DNA from: Weissella confusa
GTDB taxonomy: Bacteria > Bacillota > Bacilli > Lactobacillales > Lactobacillaceae
Assembly: GCA_014332815.1 (NCBI GenBank)
Contig: JACSZT010000002.1
Span: 62,001 to 126,000 of the forward strand
Direction: 5' to 3'
DNA: 64,000 nt
Position 1 is the first letter of the stretch. Every line of letters starts with the position of its first letter. Shown here piece after piece: positions 18,012 through 26,916 of this stretch. Both the position numbers and the translations under genes were made by a program. The notes beneath the pieces were generated by a model. It did no database searches and had not been told where the DNA came from. It saw only the letters and a list, made by a program, of their open reading frames with translations.

Positions 18012-18707
18012 TCAATCAAGCGTATGAATTAAACTTGTTTTAAACGGTGTATCAAGTAATGGTTGCCACGGCTCAATCGACACAATCGCAGCATCATAGT
18101 CCACAACAACAGGTATTTCATCTCCCATCGATTGCACCCGCTGTTGGGCCAAGTCATCACAGCGCACCCAATCATAATCACGCAATCGATACAACCATTG
18201 TTCTGGTGGCAACATAAACATTGGTTTCAATTGACCATGCAAATAATCATGCGTACTTTCAATCATTTCAACCGGCCGGCCCTCCCCTCGCCCACTTACA
18301 GTTGGCACAACAATAACGTGACGACCAACATCAAACACATGAATCCCATTCCCACTTGAAAACGGACGACACCAAACACGACGAATCCACCCCATCTGGA
18401 TAATCGCCACCCCATATTCAGCACCATGCTGACGACCAACCTTCGACCACGCCCAATGCCAATATTCCCCTCGTTGACGTAGTGCCTCATCAACCAACAA
18501 AACTGGATTATCTGCCCACACATGTGTCACGCCGTCACGTGGTAACACGCCATTCCCAAAGAAAACCGGCGCACCCGCCGAAGCATGTTGCGTCGCATTC
18601 AACAAAACTACCGTCTCAACACCACCATCTAGCAGATTTTCAACAAACAACTGCCAATCTACGTTTCCCTGGCGCAACTCCCCCAAATCCACAACTAATA
18701 ATCGCAT
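18012..18707 (-). CDS. Protein of unknown function
   Basis: No family was recognised. The 231-residue frame from the ATG at 18707 has a good AAGGGGG site eight bases upstream; a longer frame to 18851 lacks one. The N-terminus MRLLVVDLGEL suggests an alpha/beta fold. The protein is Trp- and Val-rich, without a signal peptide or clear membrane segment, and ends KTSLIHTLD. Codon use seems unlike the neighbours (many CAA/CAC-rich tracts on the plus strand), which may indicate transfer. Confidence 0.65.
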   Translation of the reverse strand: MRLLVVDLGELRQGNVDWQLFVENLLDGGVETVVLLNATQHASAGAPVFFGNGVLPRDGVTHVWADNPVLLVDEALRQRGEYWHWAWSKVGRQHGAEYGVAIIQMGWIRRVWCRPFSSGNGIHVFDVGRHVIVVPTVSGRGEGRPVEMIESTHDYLHGQLKPMFMLPPEQWLYRLRDYDWVRCDDLAQQRVQSMGDEIPVVVDYDAAIVSIEPWQPLLDTPFKTSLIHTLD

Positions 18708-18828
18708 CTCAAATCCCCCTTGATCCGTTAAGGCCAGTTTAGAGGAGACAAACGCCGGTATCAAGGCATTTAAGACACGTCTTTTATGCAATTTTGTCAT
18801 TGAAAACATCTTGATTAACAGACCTAAC

Positions 18829-18864
18829 AAAAATCGCACGCGGAGAATCAATCCACGTGCGATT
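18829..18864 (-). terminator. Intrinsic terminator of the PC4-like gene
   Basis: The minus-strand stem AATCGCACGTGG / CCGCGTGCGATT is followed by TTTGTT. Confidence 0.65.
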
Positions 18865-18896
18865 AGTCATATGCCTAACTATTAATACTGTTAATT

Positions 18897-18953
18897 ATCA
18901 CAGCAACTATTGGTCTAAAAGCCTCCGACATTCCCAGTCGGCTTTATAAATCA
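18897..18953. repeat. Dispersed repeat copy 1 (about 57 bp)
   Basis: Bases 18897-18953 and 33521-33574 are alike along their length: both start ATCACAGCA, share GGTCTAAAA and ACATTCCCAGTC, and end near GCTTTAT. This copy overlaps the last codons of the PC4-like gene and can form AAAGCCGAC / GTCGG..GGCTTT on the minus strand. Confidence 0.5.
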
Positions 18954-19321
18954 CCCAAGCGACCCCACTTTGGACGATCTGCATCTTCAGCAGCCTCCTC
19001 CGCAGCTTCTTCCGCCTGATCAGCGTAATACATTTCAGCTAAATAATCTTCAGCCGGTGCAGGCGCTTCAGTTTTAACCGGTGCTTGAGTGCCATTTTCA
19101 CCCGCAAGCACGTCGCCAAGCACCTCATACAACTTTACGATTTCATCGTGGGTCAACGTCAATCCCTTCCCCATCTTGCTACCGTCAGGCGACCACGTAC
19201 GCAAGTCAAACTTCGGCGTATTGTCACCCCACTGTACAAAATTCAATTGCATTTCCCAACCACTTTTACTCGTTGAGAGAACGCCAAATTTTTCAAGGAC
19301 ATCATACTTCAAATCAGCCAT
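18944..19321 (-). CDS. PC4/YdbC-like single-stranded DNA-binding protein with acidic tail
   Basis: This 125-residue protein has an N-terminal region of about 75 residues matching YdbC/PC4 proteins (FGVLSTSKSGWEMQLNFVQWG, KFDLRTWSPDGSKMGKGLTLTHDEI). The C-terminal extension is highly acidic and Ala-rich (AEEAAEEAAEDADRPKWGRLGDL). The family binds single-stranded nucleic acid as a dimer and is annotated as a transcription coactivator homolog. Start at 19321 with GAGGGT upstream. Confidence 0.75.
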   Translation of the reverse strand: MADLKYDVLEKFGVLSTSKSGWEMQLNFVQWGDNTPKFDLRTWSPDGSKMGKGLTLTHDEIVKLYEVLGDVLAGENGTQAPVKTEAPAPAEDYLAEMYYADQAEEAAEEAAEDADRPKWGRLGDL

Positions 19322-19381
19322 TTTCACCCTCACTTTTGCTTGTAACGCCTGTAACAGGCAGTTTTTGTAACGTTAATTGTA

Positions 19382-20371
19382 TTATACAAAATCCAGGTCG
19401 TGTGCGATTGGTGTTTGCATGAGTGTTTTAACCGTCTCAAGCTCACGTGTCTGAGCCAGTACCCACATCAACTTTGCCACAATCGCTTCAGTGTTCATAT
19501 CACCGGCCGTGATACCACCAGCATCAGCCACTTTTTTACCCACTTCGTAGAGGTAAATATCCTGACCCTCTTCCAAAATTTGCGTCGTGATAATGACCGG
19601 AATATTCGCTGCGATCAACTTCTCGATACCTGGAATTAGGTTACGTCGCTCAAAGGGCAACCCACCATTTCCAAAACTCTCGATGATGACACCATGAACA
19701 TGGGTAGCCAAATAATCGAAGATATCAACCGTCAATCCAGGAAAAGCTTTCAGCACAAATACATTTGGATCCAATGAAATACTTGGCGTCAACACCGGTT
19801 CTTCTGGTTCTGGTTGATACAACGGCACCATATTACCCTCAGACACACTGGCAATATATGGGTAGTTGATACTCTCAAATGCGTCATAACTCTTCGACTT
19901 GGTCTTCACCGCACGTGTACCAGCCATCACTAGGCCGTTAAAGACCAGGTAGACACCCTGCAAGTCAGTTTGACTGGCAAAGGTCAGGGCATCGTGCAGA
20001 TTACGCACAGCGTCCGTCTCAACCATCCCCAACGGCACTTGCGACCCAGTTAACACAACCGGCTTATCAAACCCATAGAGGAGGTATGAGAGGCCTGCTG
20101 CCGTATATCCCATCGTATCTGTACCGTGGGTAATAATAAAGGCATCATAGTTATCATGATGCTGTTGAATACGTGTCGCCAAATCCAACCAATCTTCTGG
20201 TTGCATGTTGGTTGAGTCCTTACTCATGACACTTTCAACTGATAGATTAACACCTGGGCGTCGCTCAAAATAACCAATCAACGTTTCAGCATCAAGACCT
20301 GGTGCCAAACCGTTTTCTGTTTTGGTCGACGCAATTGTGCCACCAGTTGTTAATACAAGGACGTCTTTCAT
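19382..20371 (-). CDS. L-asparaginase
   Basis: This 329-residue type I-like asparaginase has the two catalytic threonine motifs TTGGTIAS (Thr12) and ITHGTDTMGYTAAGL. No signal peptide, so it is cytoplasmic. It hydrolyses asparagine to aspartate and ammonia. GGGAGGG ribosome-binding site. It follows a permease gene but has its own upstream space. Confidence 0.9.
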   Translation of the reverse strand: MKDVLVLTTGGTIASTKTENGLAPGLDAETLIGYFERRPGVNLSVESVMSKDSTNMQPEDWLDLATRIQQHHDNYDAFIITHGTDTMGYTAAGLSYLLYGFDKPVVLTGSQVPLGMVETDAVRNLHDALTFASQTDLQGVYLVFNGLVMAGTRAVKTKSKSYDAFESINYPYIASVSEGNMVPLYQPEPEEPVLTPSISLDPNVFVLKAFPGLTVDIFDYLATHVHGVIIESFGNGGLPFERRNLIPGIEKLIAANIPVIITTQILEEGQDIYLYEVGKKVADAGGITAGDMNTEAIVAKLMWVLAQTRELETVKTLMQTPIAHDLDFV

Positions 20372-20462
20372 TGACCTACCCTCCCCTACTTCACTTATTT
20401 ATTCACTCATTATCGCACAGGTTATCCTGTGCGCCCAATTAATTTTCACATCAGAGCCATGC

Positions 20463-20497
20463 AAAAAGAGCGAGTCGCAATCATGCAACTCGCTCTT
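20463..20497 (-). terminator. Intrinsic terminator of the amino-acid permease gene
   Basis: The minus-strand stem AGAGCGAGT / ACTCGCTCT is followed by TTTTTGC. Confidence 0.75.
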
Positions 20498-20511
20498 CTA
20501 TCTAACTTAGA

Positions 20512-21930
20512 TTAACCCTTGTTACTGTGCTTAGCACCGTACAAGACGTAAACAATCGCTCCGATGACAACCCATCCAAGTGCCAAAATCAACGCATCCT
20601 TGTTCAATGAGAAGAACAATCCCAATGATGCAAGTGCTGAGATGATTGGCAATACAGGATACCAAGGCATCTTGTAACCTGAGTGGTCAATATCTTCACG
20701 CTTACGCAACTTCAAAATACCAACTGAAGCAACGATAAAGGCAATCAACGTACCAGCTGAAACCAAGTTAGCCAACATACCAACTGGGAAGACAGCACCC
20801 AAGATAACACCCAAAACCGTCAAAACAACCGTTGCGTTAAATGGCAAACCACGTGAATCCAACTTTGCGAATGCTTGTGGCATCAAACCATCTCGCCCGA
20901 ATGAGTAAACCAAACGTGATCCACCAATCATCAAGGCAATCAAACCTGAGAACATTCCGACCAAGGCCACAACTGAAAGCAAGTTAGCTGTGAACAAGTG
21001 ACCTGACTCACGCAATGCCCAAGCAGCAGGCTCAGCGTTGTTTGCGTACTTCGTGTACTTGTACATACCCGTCAAGACACCCGCAACACCAACGAACAAG
21101 ACCGTCGCAATCAACAACGTACCAATGATGGCACGTGGCATCGTGCGTTGCGCATCCTTAACTTCAGCTGAGTTAGCAGCAATCGTATCGAATCCGATGT
21201 AAGCGAAGAAGACTTGCGCTGCACCCATGAAGATACCGTGGACACCACCAAAGTTCGTGCCAGGCACGTGCTTAGGAACGAATGGCAACCAGTTTTGCAA
21301 TTGAATTGCCGTTGCACCAACAACGATGAACAAGATGATAACCGCAATCTTACCGATAACCAACCAGTTTTCAATCTTGGCTGCGCCCTTAACACCACGT
21401 GATACCAAGTGTCCGACAACCAACAATGACAAAGCACCGAACAAGTCGAACCAAGTACCATTACCTGCGTTAAACGATGCCGTTAGCGCCTTAGGAAGCG
21501 CAATTCCGAATCCTGATAAGAAGCCTTGGAAGTATGATGACCATGATGCTGAAATCAGCGCCAAGGCAATCAAGTACTCAGCCAAAACAGCCCATCCTGA
21601 CAACCAACCAATGAACTCACCGTAAATAACGTTTGCCCATGAGTAGATTGATCCGGCAAATGGCATGGCAGAAGCAAATTCTGAATATGCCAACGCTGAC
21701 AAACCAGCGATAATGGCGGCAATTACGAATGACAAGACAACCGCAGGACCTGCATAATCAGCGGCCACGATTCCAGGCATTGTAAAGATACCAGCTCCAA
21801 CAACCGTTCCAACACCCATAGCAATCATCTCACGCATGCCAAGGACTGGCTTCAAATGTCCATCCTTGTCAGCGTAGTTTTGCGGGTCTTCCTTTCGCGC
21901 CATGCGCGAGAACAAACTCTTTTGTTCCAT
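20512..21930 (-). CDS. APC-superfamily amino-acid permease (YfnA/CAT-like)
   Basis: This 472-residue protein has about 12 membrane segments and the APC signature 'MREMIAMGVGTVVGAGIFTMPG', then 'AYSEFASAMPFAGSIYSWANVIYGEFIGWLSGWAVLAEY'. The family (cationic/branched-chain type, as in BcaP and YfnA) gives no certain substrate. It is closely related to the protein at 44118-45515. The start has GAGGAG five bases upstream. Unlike three other permease genes here it has no leader terminator; a near-consensus promoter lies at 22012-22040. Confidence 0.85.
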   Translation of the reverse strand: MEQKSLFSRMARKEDPQNYADKDGHLKPVLGMREMIAMGVGTVVGAGIFTMPGIVAADYAGPAVVLSFVIAAIIAGLSALAYSEFASAMPFAGSIYSWANVIYGEFIGWLSGWAVLAEYLIALALISASWSSYFQGFLSGFGIALPKALTASFNAGNGTWFDLFGALSLLVVGHLVSRGVKGAAKIENWLVIGKIAVIILFIVVGATAIQLQNWLPFVPKHVPGTNFGGVHGIFMGAAQVFFAYIGFDTIAANSAEVKDAQRTMPRAIIGTLLIATVLFVGVAGVLTGMYKYTKYANNAEPAAWALRESGHLFTANLLSVVALVGMFSGLIALMIGGSRLVYSFGRDGLMPQAFAKLDSRGLPFNATVVLTVLGVILGAVFPVGMLANLVSAGTLIAFIVASVGILKLRKREDIDHSGYKMPWYPVLPIISALASLGLFFSLNKDALILALGWVVIGAIVYVLYGAKHSNKG

Positions 21931-22011
21931 AAAAACTCCTCGTTTCACTACTAAAACTAATAACCTAAAACACTATTATTGCACTCTAAATAATTAAAAA
22001 ATGATGTGATT

Positions 22012-22068
22012 ATTCTACATTTAAAACCGTTTACTGTCAACATAATTAGGCACCAGAAACGCCTAATT
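22012..22068 (-). promoter_or_regulatory. Promoter and inverted repeat of the permease gene
   Basis: TTGACA, 17 bp, TAGAAT on the minus strand (22012-22040). An 8-bp inverted repeat AATTAGGC / GCCTAATT (22044-22068) lies immediately upstream of the -35 and may bind a regulator. Confidence 0.7.
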
Positions 22069-22148
22069 CTCGGATATTTCCGACTTTTTATTAAATATTT
22101 TTCATAAAAACGTTTAACCGTCTGAGAAATTTTCCGTTCCTTTTTAGC

Positions 22149-22177
22149 TTGCGAACTAAAAGTAATAATGATAAACT
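22149..22177 (+). promoter_or_regulatory. Promoter of the threonine-type attenuator leader
   Basis: TTGCGA, 17 bp, TAAACT, about 36 bp ahead of the leader ATG. Confidence 0.55.
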
Positions 22178-22212
22178 TCTAATTATTAAGTACAGAAAGG
22201 GTGGTCGTCATC

Positions 22213-22299
22213 ATGATGAACGATTTTATTAACGCAAATCAATTTGTTGGTATGACAACCACCACCTCAACCACCATTTTCGCTGGTTGGGATATTTAA
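22213..22299 (+). CDS. Leader peptide, Thr-rich (attenuator of the downstream permease)
   Basis: This 28-codon ORF is preceded by an AGAAAGG Shine-Dalgarno. Codons 14-26 read MTTTTSTTIFAGW: six Thr and one Ser in seven consecutive codons (ACA ACC ACC ACC TCA ACC ACC, 22255-22275). It has the features of amino-acid biosynthesis leader peptides. Segment 1 (CAACCA, 22268-22273) lies in the Thr codons, segment 2 (CTGGTTGG, 22283-22290) in the last codons. No function as a peptide is expected. Confidence 0.8.
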   Translation: MMNDFINANQFVGMTTTTSTTIFAGWDI

Positions 22300-22384
22300 T
22301 GTGCTGTTAACAAACGATATTAACAGACCGTCCAACCAGTTCGACACCCTATCGCGGTGCGTGTTCGGTTGGACGGTCTTTTTG
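22268..22384 (+). promoter_or_regulatory. Ribosome-mediated transcription attenuator
   Basis: There are four segments. 1: 22268-22273 (CAACCA); 2: 22283-22290 (CTGGTTGG); 3: 22332-22339 (CCAACCAG); 4: 22367-22378. Pairings 1:2 (6 bp) and 3:4 (12-bp terminator) exclude 2:3 (8 bp plus two G-U). A ribosome stalled on the Thr codons would mask segment 1, allow 2:3 and stop terminator formation, so the permease is expressed when charged tRNA-Thr is low. This is inferred from sequence by analogy with trp/thr attenuators. Confidence 0.8.
22326..22384 (+). terminator. Attenuator terminator upstream of the permease
   Basis: GACCGTCCAACC (22326-22337) pairs perfectly with GGTTGGACGGTC (22367-22378), with inner CACC/GGTG pairing, followed by a T run. 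It ends 24 bases before the permease start codon. Confidence 0.85.
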
Positions 22385-22407
22385 TATACACAGAGGAGAA
22401 CAGGAAT

Positions 22408-23799
22408 ATGGCAGATAAAAAACCAGAGGAAGTGCAGCTTAAGCGCTCCCTGACGTCAAATCAAATGCAGATGATCGCCCTTGGTGGCACAATCGGAGTC
22501 GGACTCTTTATGGGATCAACTTCTACCATTAAGTGGACCGGACCTTCAGTATTGCTAGCCTACGCGTTCGTCGGGTTGCTTCTTTACCTGGTGATGCGTG
22601 CCTTGGGTGAGATGATTTTCATCAACCCAACGACTGGTTCATTTGCCGATTATGCAACCAATTACATTCACCCCTTGGCTGGTTACCTAACAAAGTGGAG
22701 TAACGTCTTCCAATATATCGTGGTTGGTATTAGTGAAGTCATTGCCGTTAGTACGTATCTGAATTATTGGTGGCCTAACCTACCTGGTTGGATTTCGGGT
22801 GTCGTCGTCATCGCGACTTTGACGCTGGCCAACCTCGCTTCGGCCAAAGCGTACGGTACGATGGAGTTCTACTTTGCCATGATCAAGGTGGTGACGATTA
22901 TTTTGATGATTGTCATTGGTGTAATGGTCATCTTCCTTGGTCTAGGTAATCACTGGCACGCAATTGGTCTTTCAAATCTTTGGTCACACGGCGGTTTCTT
23001 TACCGGCGGTGTAAAGGGATTCATCTTCTCACTTTCAATTATTGTTGGTTCATATCAAGGAATCGAAGTGCTTGGTATCACCGCTGGTGAAGCAGCTGAC
23101 CCACGCAACGCCATCGTTAAGTCAGTTAAGTCAGTTGTTTGGCGTATCTTGATTTTCTACATCGGTGCCATCTTCGTTATCGTGACGATTTACCCTTGGA
23201 ACCAATTGGCTGCCGTCGGGTCACCATTCGTTGAGACGTTCTCAAAGGTTGGTATCGCCGGAGCTGCTGGAATCATTAACTTTGTTGTGTTGACGGCTGC
23301 CATGTCAGGTGCCAACTCTGGTATCTACAGTTCAAGCCGTATGTTGTACAAGTTGTCTCGTGACAAGGAAACGTCAGGCATCTTCCAAAAGTTGTCATCA
23401 CACCAAGTCCCTTACGTTTCAATCTTGGGAATTTCAGGTGGTATCTTGCTTGGTTTGATTTTGAACACTGTGCTATCAATCTACAGCAAGTCTACGGCTA
23501 ACATCTTCGTACTTGTTTATAGCTCAAGTGTGTTGCCTGGTATGGTGCCTTGGTTCGTTATTTTGTGGTCAGAATTGTCATTCCGCCGTTCGAACAAAGA
23601 ACTGCTAAAGGATCACCCATTCAAAATGCCGCTTTATCCACTATCAAATTACTTTGCCATCTTCGCTTTGTTGCTAATCGTTGTCTTCATGTTTATCAAT
23701 CCTGAGACGCGTATCTCAGTTATGATTGGTGCCGGATTCTTGATTTTGCTATCAATTTTCTTCTTCGCTACGAATAAGCACAAGCAAGTTGCTGAATAA
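22408..23799 (+). CDS. AAT-family amino-acid permease, probably threonine/serine
   Basis: This 463-residue protein has 12 predicted membrane segments and the AAT signature 'MQMIALGGTIGVGLFMGSTSTIKWTGPSVLLAY', with 'RALGEMIFINPTTGSFADYA'. Members include E. coli ThrP (YifK), a threonine/serine:proton symporter, and GabP. The Thr-rich leader peptide and attenuator upstream point to threonine (or serine) as substrate. The start is the ATG at 22408 after GAGGAGAACAGGAAT; the longer frame runs back into the terminator. Confidence 0.85.
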   Translation: MADKKPEEVQLKRSLTSNQMQMIALGGTIGVGLFMGSTSTIKWTGPSVLLAYAFVGLLLYLVMRALGEMIFINPTTGSFADYATNYIHPLAGYLTKWSNVFQYIVVGISEVIAVSTYLNYWWPNLPGWISGVVVIATLTLANLASAKAYGTMEFYFAMIKVVTIILMIVIGVMVIFLGLGNHWHAIGLSNLWSHGGFFTGGVKGFIFSLSIIVGSYQGIEVLGITAGEAADPRNAIVKSVKSVVWRILIFYIGAIFVIVTIYPWNQLAAVGSPFVETFSKVGIAGAAGIINFVVLTAAMSGANSGIYSSSRMLYKLSRDKETSGIFQKLSSHQVPYVSILGISGGILLGLILNTVLSIYSKSTANIFVLVYSSSVLPGMVPWFVILWSELSFRRSNKELLKDHPFKMPLYPLSNYFAIFALLLIVVFMFINPETRISVMIGAGFLILLSIFFFATNKHKQVAE

Positions 23800-23800
23800 C

Positions 23801-23839
23801 TAAAAACAACGCCTTACACACGTAAGGCGTTGTTTTTTT
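23801..23839. terminator. Bidirectional intrinsic terminator
   Basis: ACAACGCCTTAC / GTAAGGCGTTGT followed by seven T, between convergent genes. Confidence 0.8.
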
Positions 23840-25958
23840 AATACCCGTTAACCACTGTCCAAGTTAACGTAGTCTGGTAGCTACCAGGCATGAAATTATT
23901 ACCGTTAGCATACAGTCTCAAGCCATCATTTTTCTGCCAACTAATGGCTGACAACGCTTGACCTGCGTTTGTTTGGCCAATCTGTACCCCGTCATTATCC
24001 AACGTTGTGAAATTACCATTCTCATAGTAACGCAACTTCGATGGTAAGACGGCATTGATATTATCCGTCATCTTGAACGGTGCATCTTGGCTAACAAATA
24101 CCTTGAGCGCTGATTTGTCACGACGTGTATCTTTCACATCAACAACTGTATTTGGTGCATTCGTTGCATCTGTGCGATCGAACACCTGATCCGTATTCAC
24201 AAACGGATGCGCACCATAATCAATGTTCTTCGGCGTGAATTTGAGCATATTGTCGGTGTAGTTTATCGTCATGCTCGTTCCGTCAGTCGTAAACTTAGTC
24301 CCGTCCGGGTTATTGCCGGTCACAAATGGCAGCGTGTCAAAGGAAAGTTGTTTACCACCGGCATCCCCAATTGTCACATCAGCAGTAAATTCAAGACTTC
24401 CCGGACCAACAAAGTTAACGTTATTAACGAGCACGACATCCGTGGTACCTTGATGAGTTACCGTATAATCGGTCCCAGCTGTGAGCGTCTTGTCGCCCAG
24501 CTTCACCTGATTAAATACCGTACCCGCTGGCACTTCGAAGCGGTAGACACCATTCGTCATTGATGATGCCTCAGCCGTATTTTTAATATCCGTCACATAC
24601 CGAACTTGATCACCCGGCAAAACACTGTTAATAGTTGTGTTGGCTGCATTATGATCATCCGGATACGTCGTATTAAACAACTGATTTTGAATGGTTAACT
24701 TAACCGGATTTGCATTTTCCTGCTTCTGAACATTCACAATCGCGTCATTTGACAACAAAGTCGTCGGTGACACGTAGTAATTTGAGCCGGTTGCCAAAGC
24801 GGTATTACGCAAGGCAACATCCTCATTCACCGTCACCTTGGTTTGAACCGTCTTCGTTACCCGACCATCCACCGGAACATCACCAACCGATAGTTGAATG
24901 TGTTTTTGTCCATCCAGCGTCGTAATGCCATCTGGTAAATCATCATTGATTTCAACATTTTCCCAGGTATTTCCAAGTCCATTCAACTTTGAATTTTCAA
25001 CCACAAATTGATACTCTAACGTATCACCAACTTTTGCAGTTGTACTATCTTTAAACTCAGTCTCACCAGCCGTTACATTGCGAACCAGCTTCGTTAAATT
25101 AGGTTGCTGAATAACTTCCGTATAAGCAACGGCACCAATCATTGATTCAGCTCCAGTTGAACCACTGAATCCCCAGTAGACATTGCCATTACCAAATTGC
25201 GATAGTTTTACCGTGTGATCACCCACAGGTTGACCATCAAACGTCGTATTCATCGTCCCTTGACCAGTCGATGTATTCGGCGTCCATGTAATAACAACAG
25301 AGTGCCATTTCGCATCATTCATATTAGCCTTAAAAGGCGAATAGTGCTTCATATACTTCTTACCGCCTCCAAAGAAGCCAGTACTACCATACTCATCAGG
25401 GTGGACGTATGCGACGTGACCTGACCGCCCAAGTTGATTAACAACTTGCGAATCACTATAGTCCGCGTTGGGATAGGGGTCAAATTCCACACTCAGGGCA
25501 TTGCGAATATAACCACTGTAAGTGCTATTACGAATCGTTCCATAGACACCCAGACTTTCACCGTTCTGACCAAGCGCAGTTGGCCCCTGACCTTGCAAGG
25601 TGAACGTTAGTCCATCGGCATCTCCTGCCATATAGATATAGAACTTGGTCTGAAAGGGCTTATTAATATTGACGGGATTTTTATACCACATGGTTTCATA
25701 GGTACTTTTTGTCCCGTCAGAAATGATTTGCATGTTGCGATACTGATCATCCTGTTTCGGCGTGTAACCATTGATATAAAAATTTCCAGCCACGTTCGGA
25801 CCTGATGACGGTGGTGCCGGCACAACACCTGCTGCCTTAACATCGTTAGACTGCGTATCCGTTAGCCCCGGCGCTAGTCCTACCGGCACACCAACGAACC
25901 CCAGCAACACAGCAGCCAACATCATCATCGTTCGCAGCCGACCATGTTTATGCTCCAT
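23838..25958 (-). CDS. WxL-type surface protein with L-type lectin domain
   Basis: This 706-residue secreted protein has a signal peptide (about 1-43, ending VKAAG) and an L-type lectin-like domain (about 50-275) with DADGLTFTLQG, ALSVEFDPYPN and WHSVVITWTPN. Two or more immunoglobulin-like/DUF11-like regions follow, then a C-terminal domain with LSAISWQKNDG and TTLTWTVVNGY, the two W-x-L style motifs that attach to peptidoglycan. It is the last gene of the WxL operon and overlaps the preceding gene by 11 bp. It likely binds a glycan. Confidence 0.82.
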   Translation of the reverse strand: MEHKHGRLRTMMMLAAVLLGFVGVPVGLAPGLTDTQSNDVKAAGVVPAPPSSGPNVAGNFYINGYTPKQDDQYRNMQIISDGTKSTYETMWYKNPVNINKPFQTKFYIYMAGDADGLTFTLQGQGPTALGQNGESLGVYGTIRNSTYSGYIRNALSVEFDPYPNADYSDSQVVNQLGRSGHVAYVHPDEYGSTGFFGGGKKYMKHYSPFKANMNDAKWHSVVITWTPNTSTGQGTMNTTFDGQPVGDHTVKLSQFGNGNVYWGFSGSTGAESMIGAVAYTEVIQQPNLTKLVRNVTAGETEFKDSTTAKVGDTLEYQFVVENSKLNGLGNTWENVEINDDLPDGITTLDGQKHIQLSVGDVPVDGRVTKTVQTKVTVNEDVALRNTALATGSNYYVSPTTLLSNDAIVNVQKQENANPVKLTIQNQLFNTTYPDDHNAANTTINSVLPGDQVRYVTDIKNTAEASSMTNGVYRFEVPAGTVFNQVKLGDKTLTAGTDYTVTHQGTTDVVLVNNVNFVGPGSLEFTADVTIGDAGGKQLSFDTLPFVTGNNPDGTKFTTDGTSMTINYTDNMLKFTPKNIDYGAHPFVNTDQVFDRTDATNAPNTVVDVKDTRRDKSALKVFVSQDAPFKMTDNINAVLPSKLRYYENGNFTTLDNDGVQIGQTNAGQALSAISWQKNDGLRLYANGNNFMPGSYQTTLTWTVVNGY

Positions 25959-26916
25959 CACGGTTCCTCCTTTTCACTAAGTAATACCCACCACCAGCAA
26001 GACCAGTCACGAGTAGCCCGCCACCCCAATAATAAGGCGTCCAATTATGCTTTTCGGGTTTATCCGTCGTGCCCGGCGATGGTTTTGTATTATTAAACGC
26101 TACCGTTTTTTCTTGATCATCCTTTTTAAACGTCACAGTTGCTTTGGTAAACGCATCTGGACGGCCATCTACTGGCAAAAACAGCTTAAATGGCGACTTC
26201 GGCGCGATTGTAATTGGCTGCAACGTCTTTTCAGCAACTTTCTTGTTGTGGTTATATAGCGTCAACGTTGCCTGAACCCCAGTCAACAACTGCGCTGTAT
26301 CATTGTCGAATTTAAATTCGTAACCTCGCTTAGTTGTCGTGAAAACATCAGCCACATTCGTGACATCAAGACCGCTTACGGCCGTCGTTTCAGTTTCACT
26401 TGTCGCCATCACGATACTAGTAATGAGTGAGATATTATTTTTAATATCATTCTTTGATGCCTGGGCTAACTCTGTCACACGCAAACCGCCAATTTTCACC
26501 CCGTCAAATGGTTCTTGATTCGTTTTTAAATGAAACGTGATACGTTTCGTTTCATTTGGTGCGATGGTCCCCGTTTGTTTTGGTTTATCAGTCAACTTAC
26601 GAATACCTTGACGCTTGTCAGTATCACGATATACTAGTTGCCCATTCTGATTTGTATAGGCATCTTCTATCTCCGCTTGATAGCGGCGCTTTTCAGTCCC
26701 CGTATTCGTGATATCAGCTTCAACAGTGTAGTCATGGTCCGCTTCATAGTGAAAACTATAAATATTCGGCTTTGCTTGCGACGCTGATTCGCTAATGACA
26801 GGCGTGACGGTTAAATCCTGACCTTTCAGCGTTGTCGCCGACACATTAGTCCCCAGTAACAATCCCAATAAACAGCTAAGGCTCAGAATCCCCCATTTCT
26901 TCATCGCTACTGTCAT
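25948..26916 (-). CDS. WxLIP protein (DUF916/DUF3324), membrane-anchored
   Basis: This 322-residue protein has a signal peptide (MKKWGILSLSCLLGLLLGTNVSA), a DUF916-type domain (NIYSFHYEADHDYTVEADITNTG, PNETKRITFHLKTNQEPFDGVKIGGLRV), a DUF3324-like domain and a C-terminal membrane segment with basic tail (LLVTGLAGGGYYLVKRRNRDG). In Enterococcus such proteins bind WxL proteins and peptidoglycan. Its ATG overlaps the stop of the preceding gene by 4 bp, so translation is coupled. It is paralogous to 27257-28288. Confidence 0.85.
   Translation of the reverse strand: MTVAMKKWGILSLSCLLGLLLGTNVSATTLKGQDLTVTPVISESASQAKPNIYSFHYEADHDYTVEADITNTGTEKRRYQAEIEDAYTNQNGQLVYRDTDKRQGIRKLTDKPKQTGTIAPNETKRITFHLKTNQEPFDGVKIGGLRVTELAQASKNDIKNNISLITSIVMATSETETTAVSGLDVTNVADVFTTTKRGYEFKFDNDTAQLLTGVQATLTLYNHNKKVAEKTLQPITIAPKSPFKLFLPVDGRPDAFTKATVTFKKDDQEKTVAFNNTKPSPGTTDKPEKHNWTPYYWGGGLLVTGLAGGGYYLVKRRNRDGA

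Noticed and set aside
21949-22011. Leader peptide or attenuator for the permease at 20512-21930
   Set aside because: The untranslated region after the -10 is only about 80 nt, with no short ORF or terminator.
22357-22407. N-terminal extension of the AAT permease
   Set aside because: It lies within the attenuator terminator and has no Shine-Dalgarno; the ATG at 22408 does.
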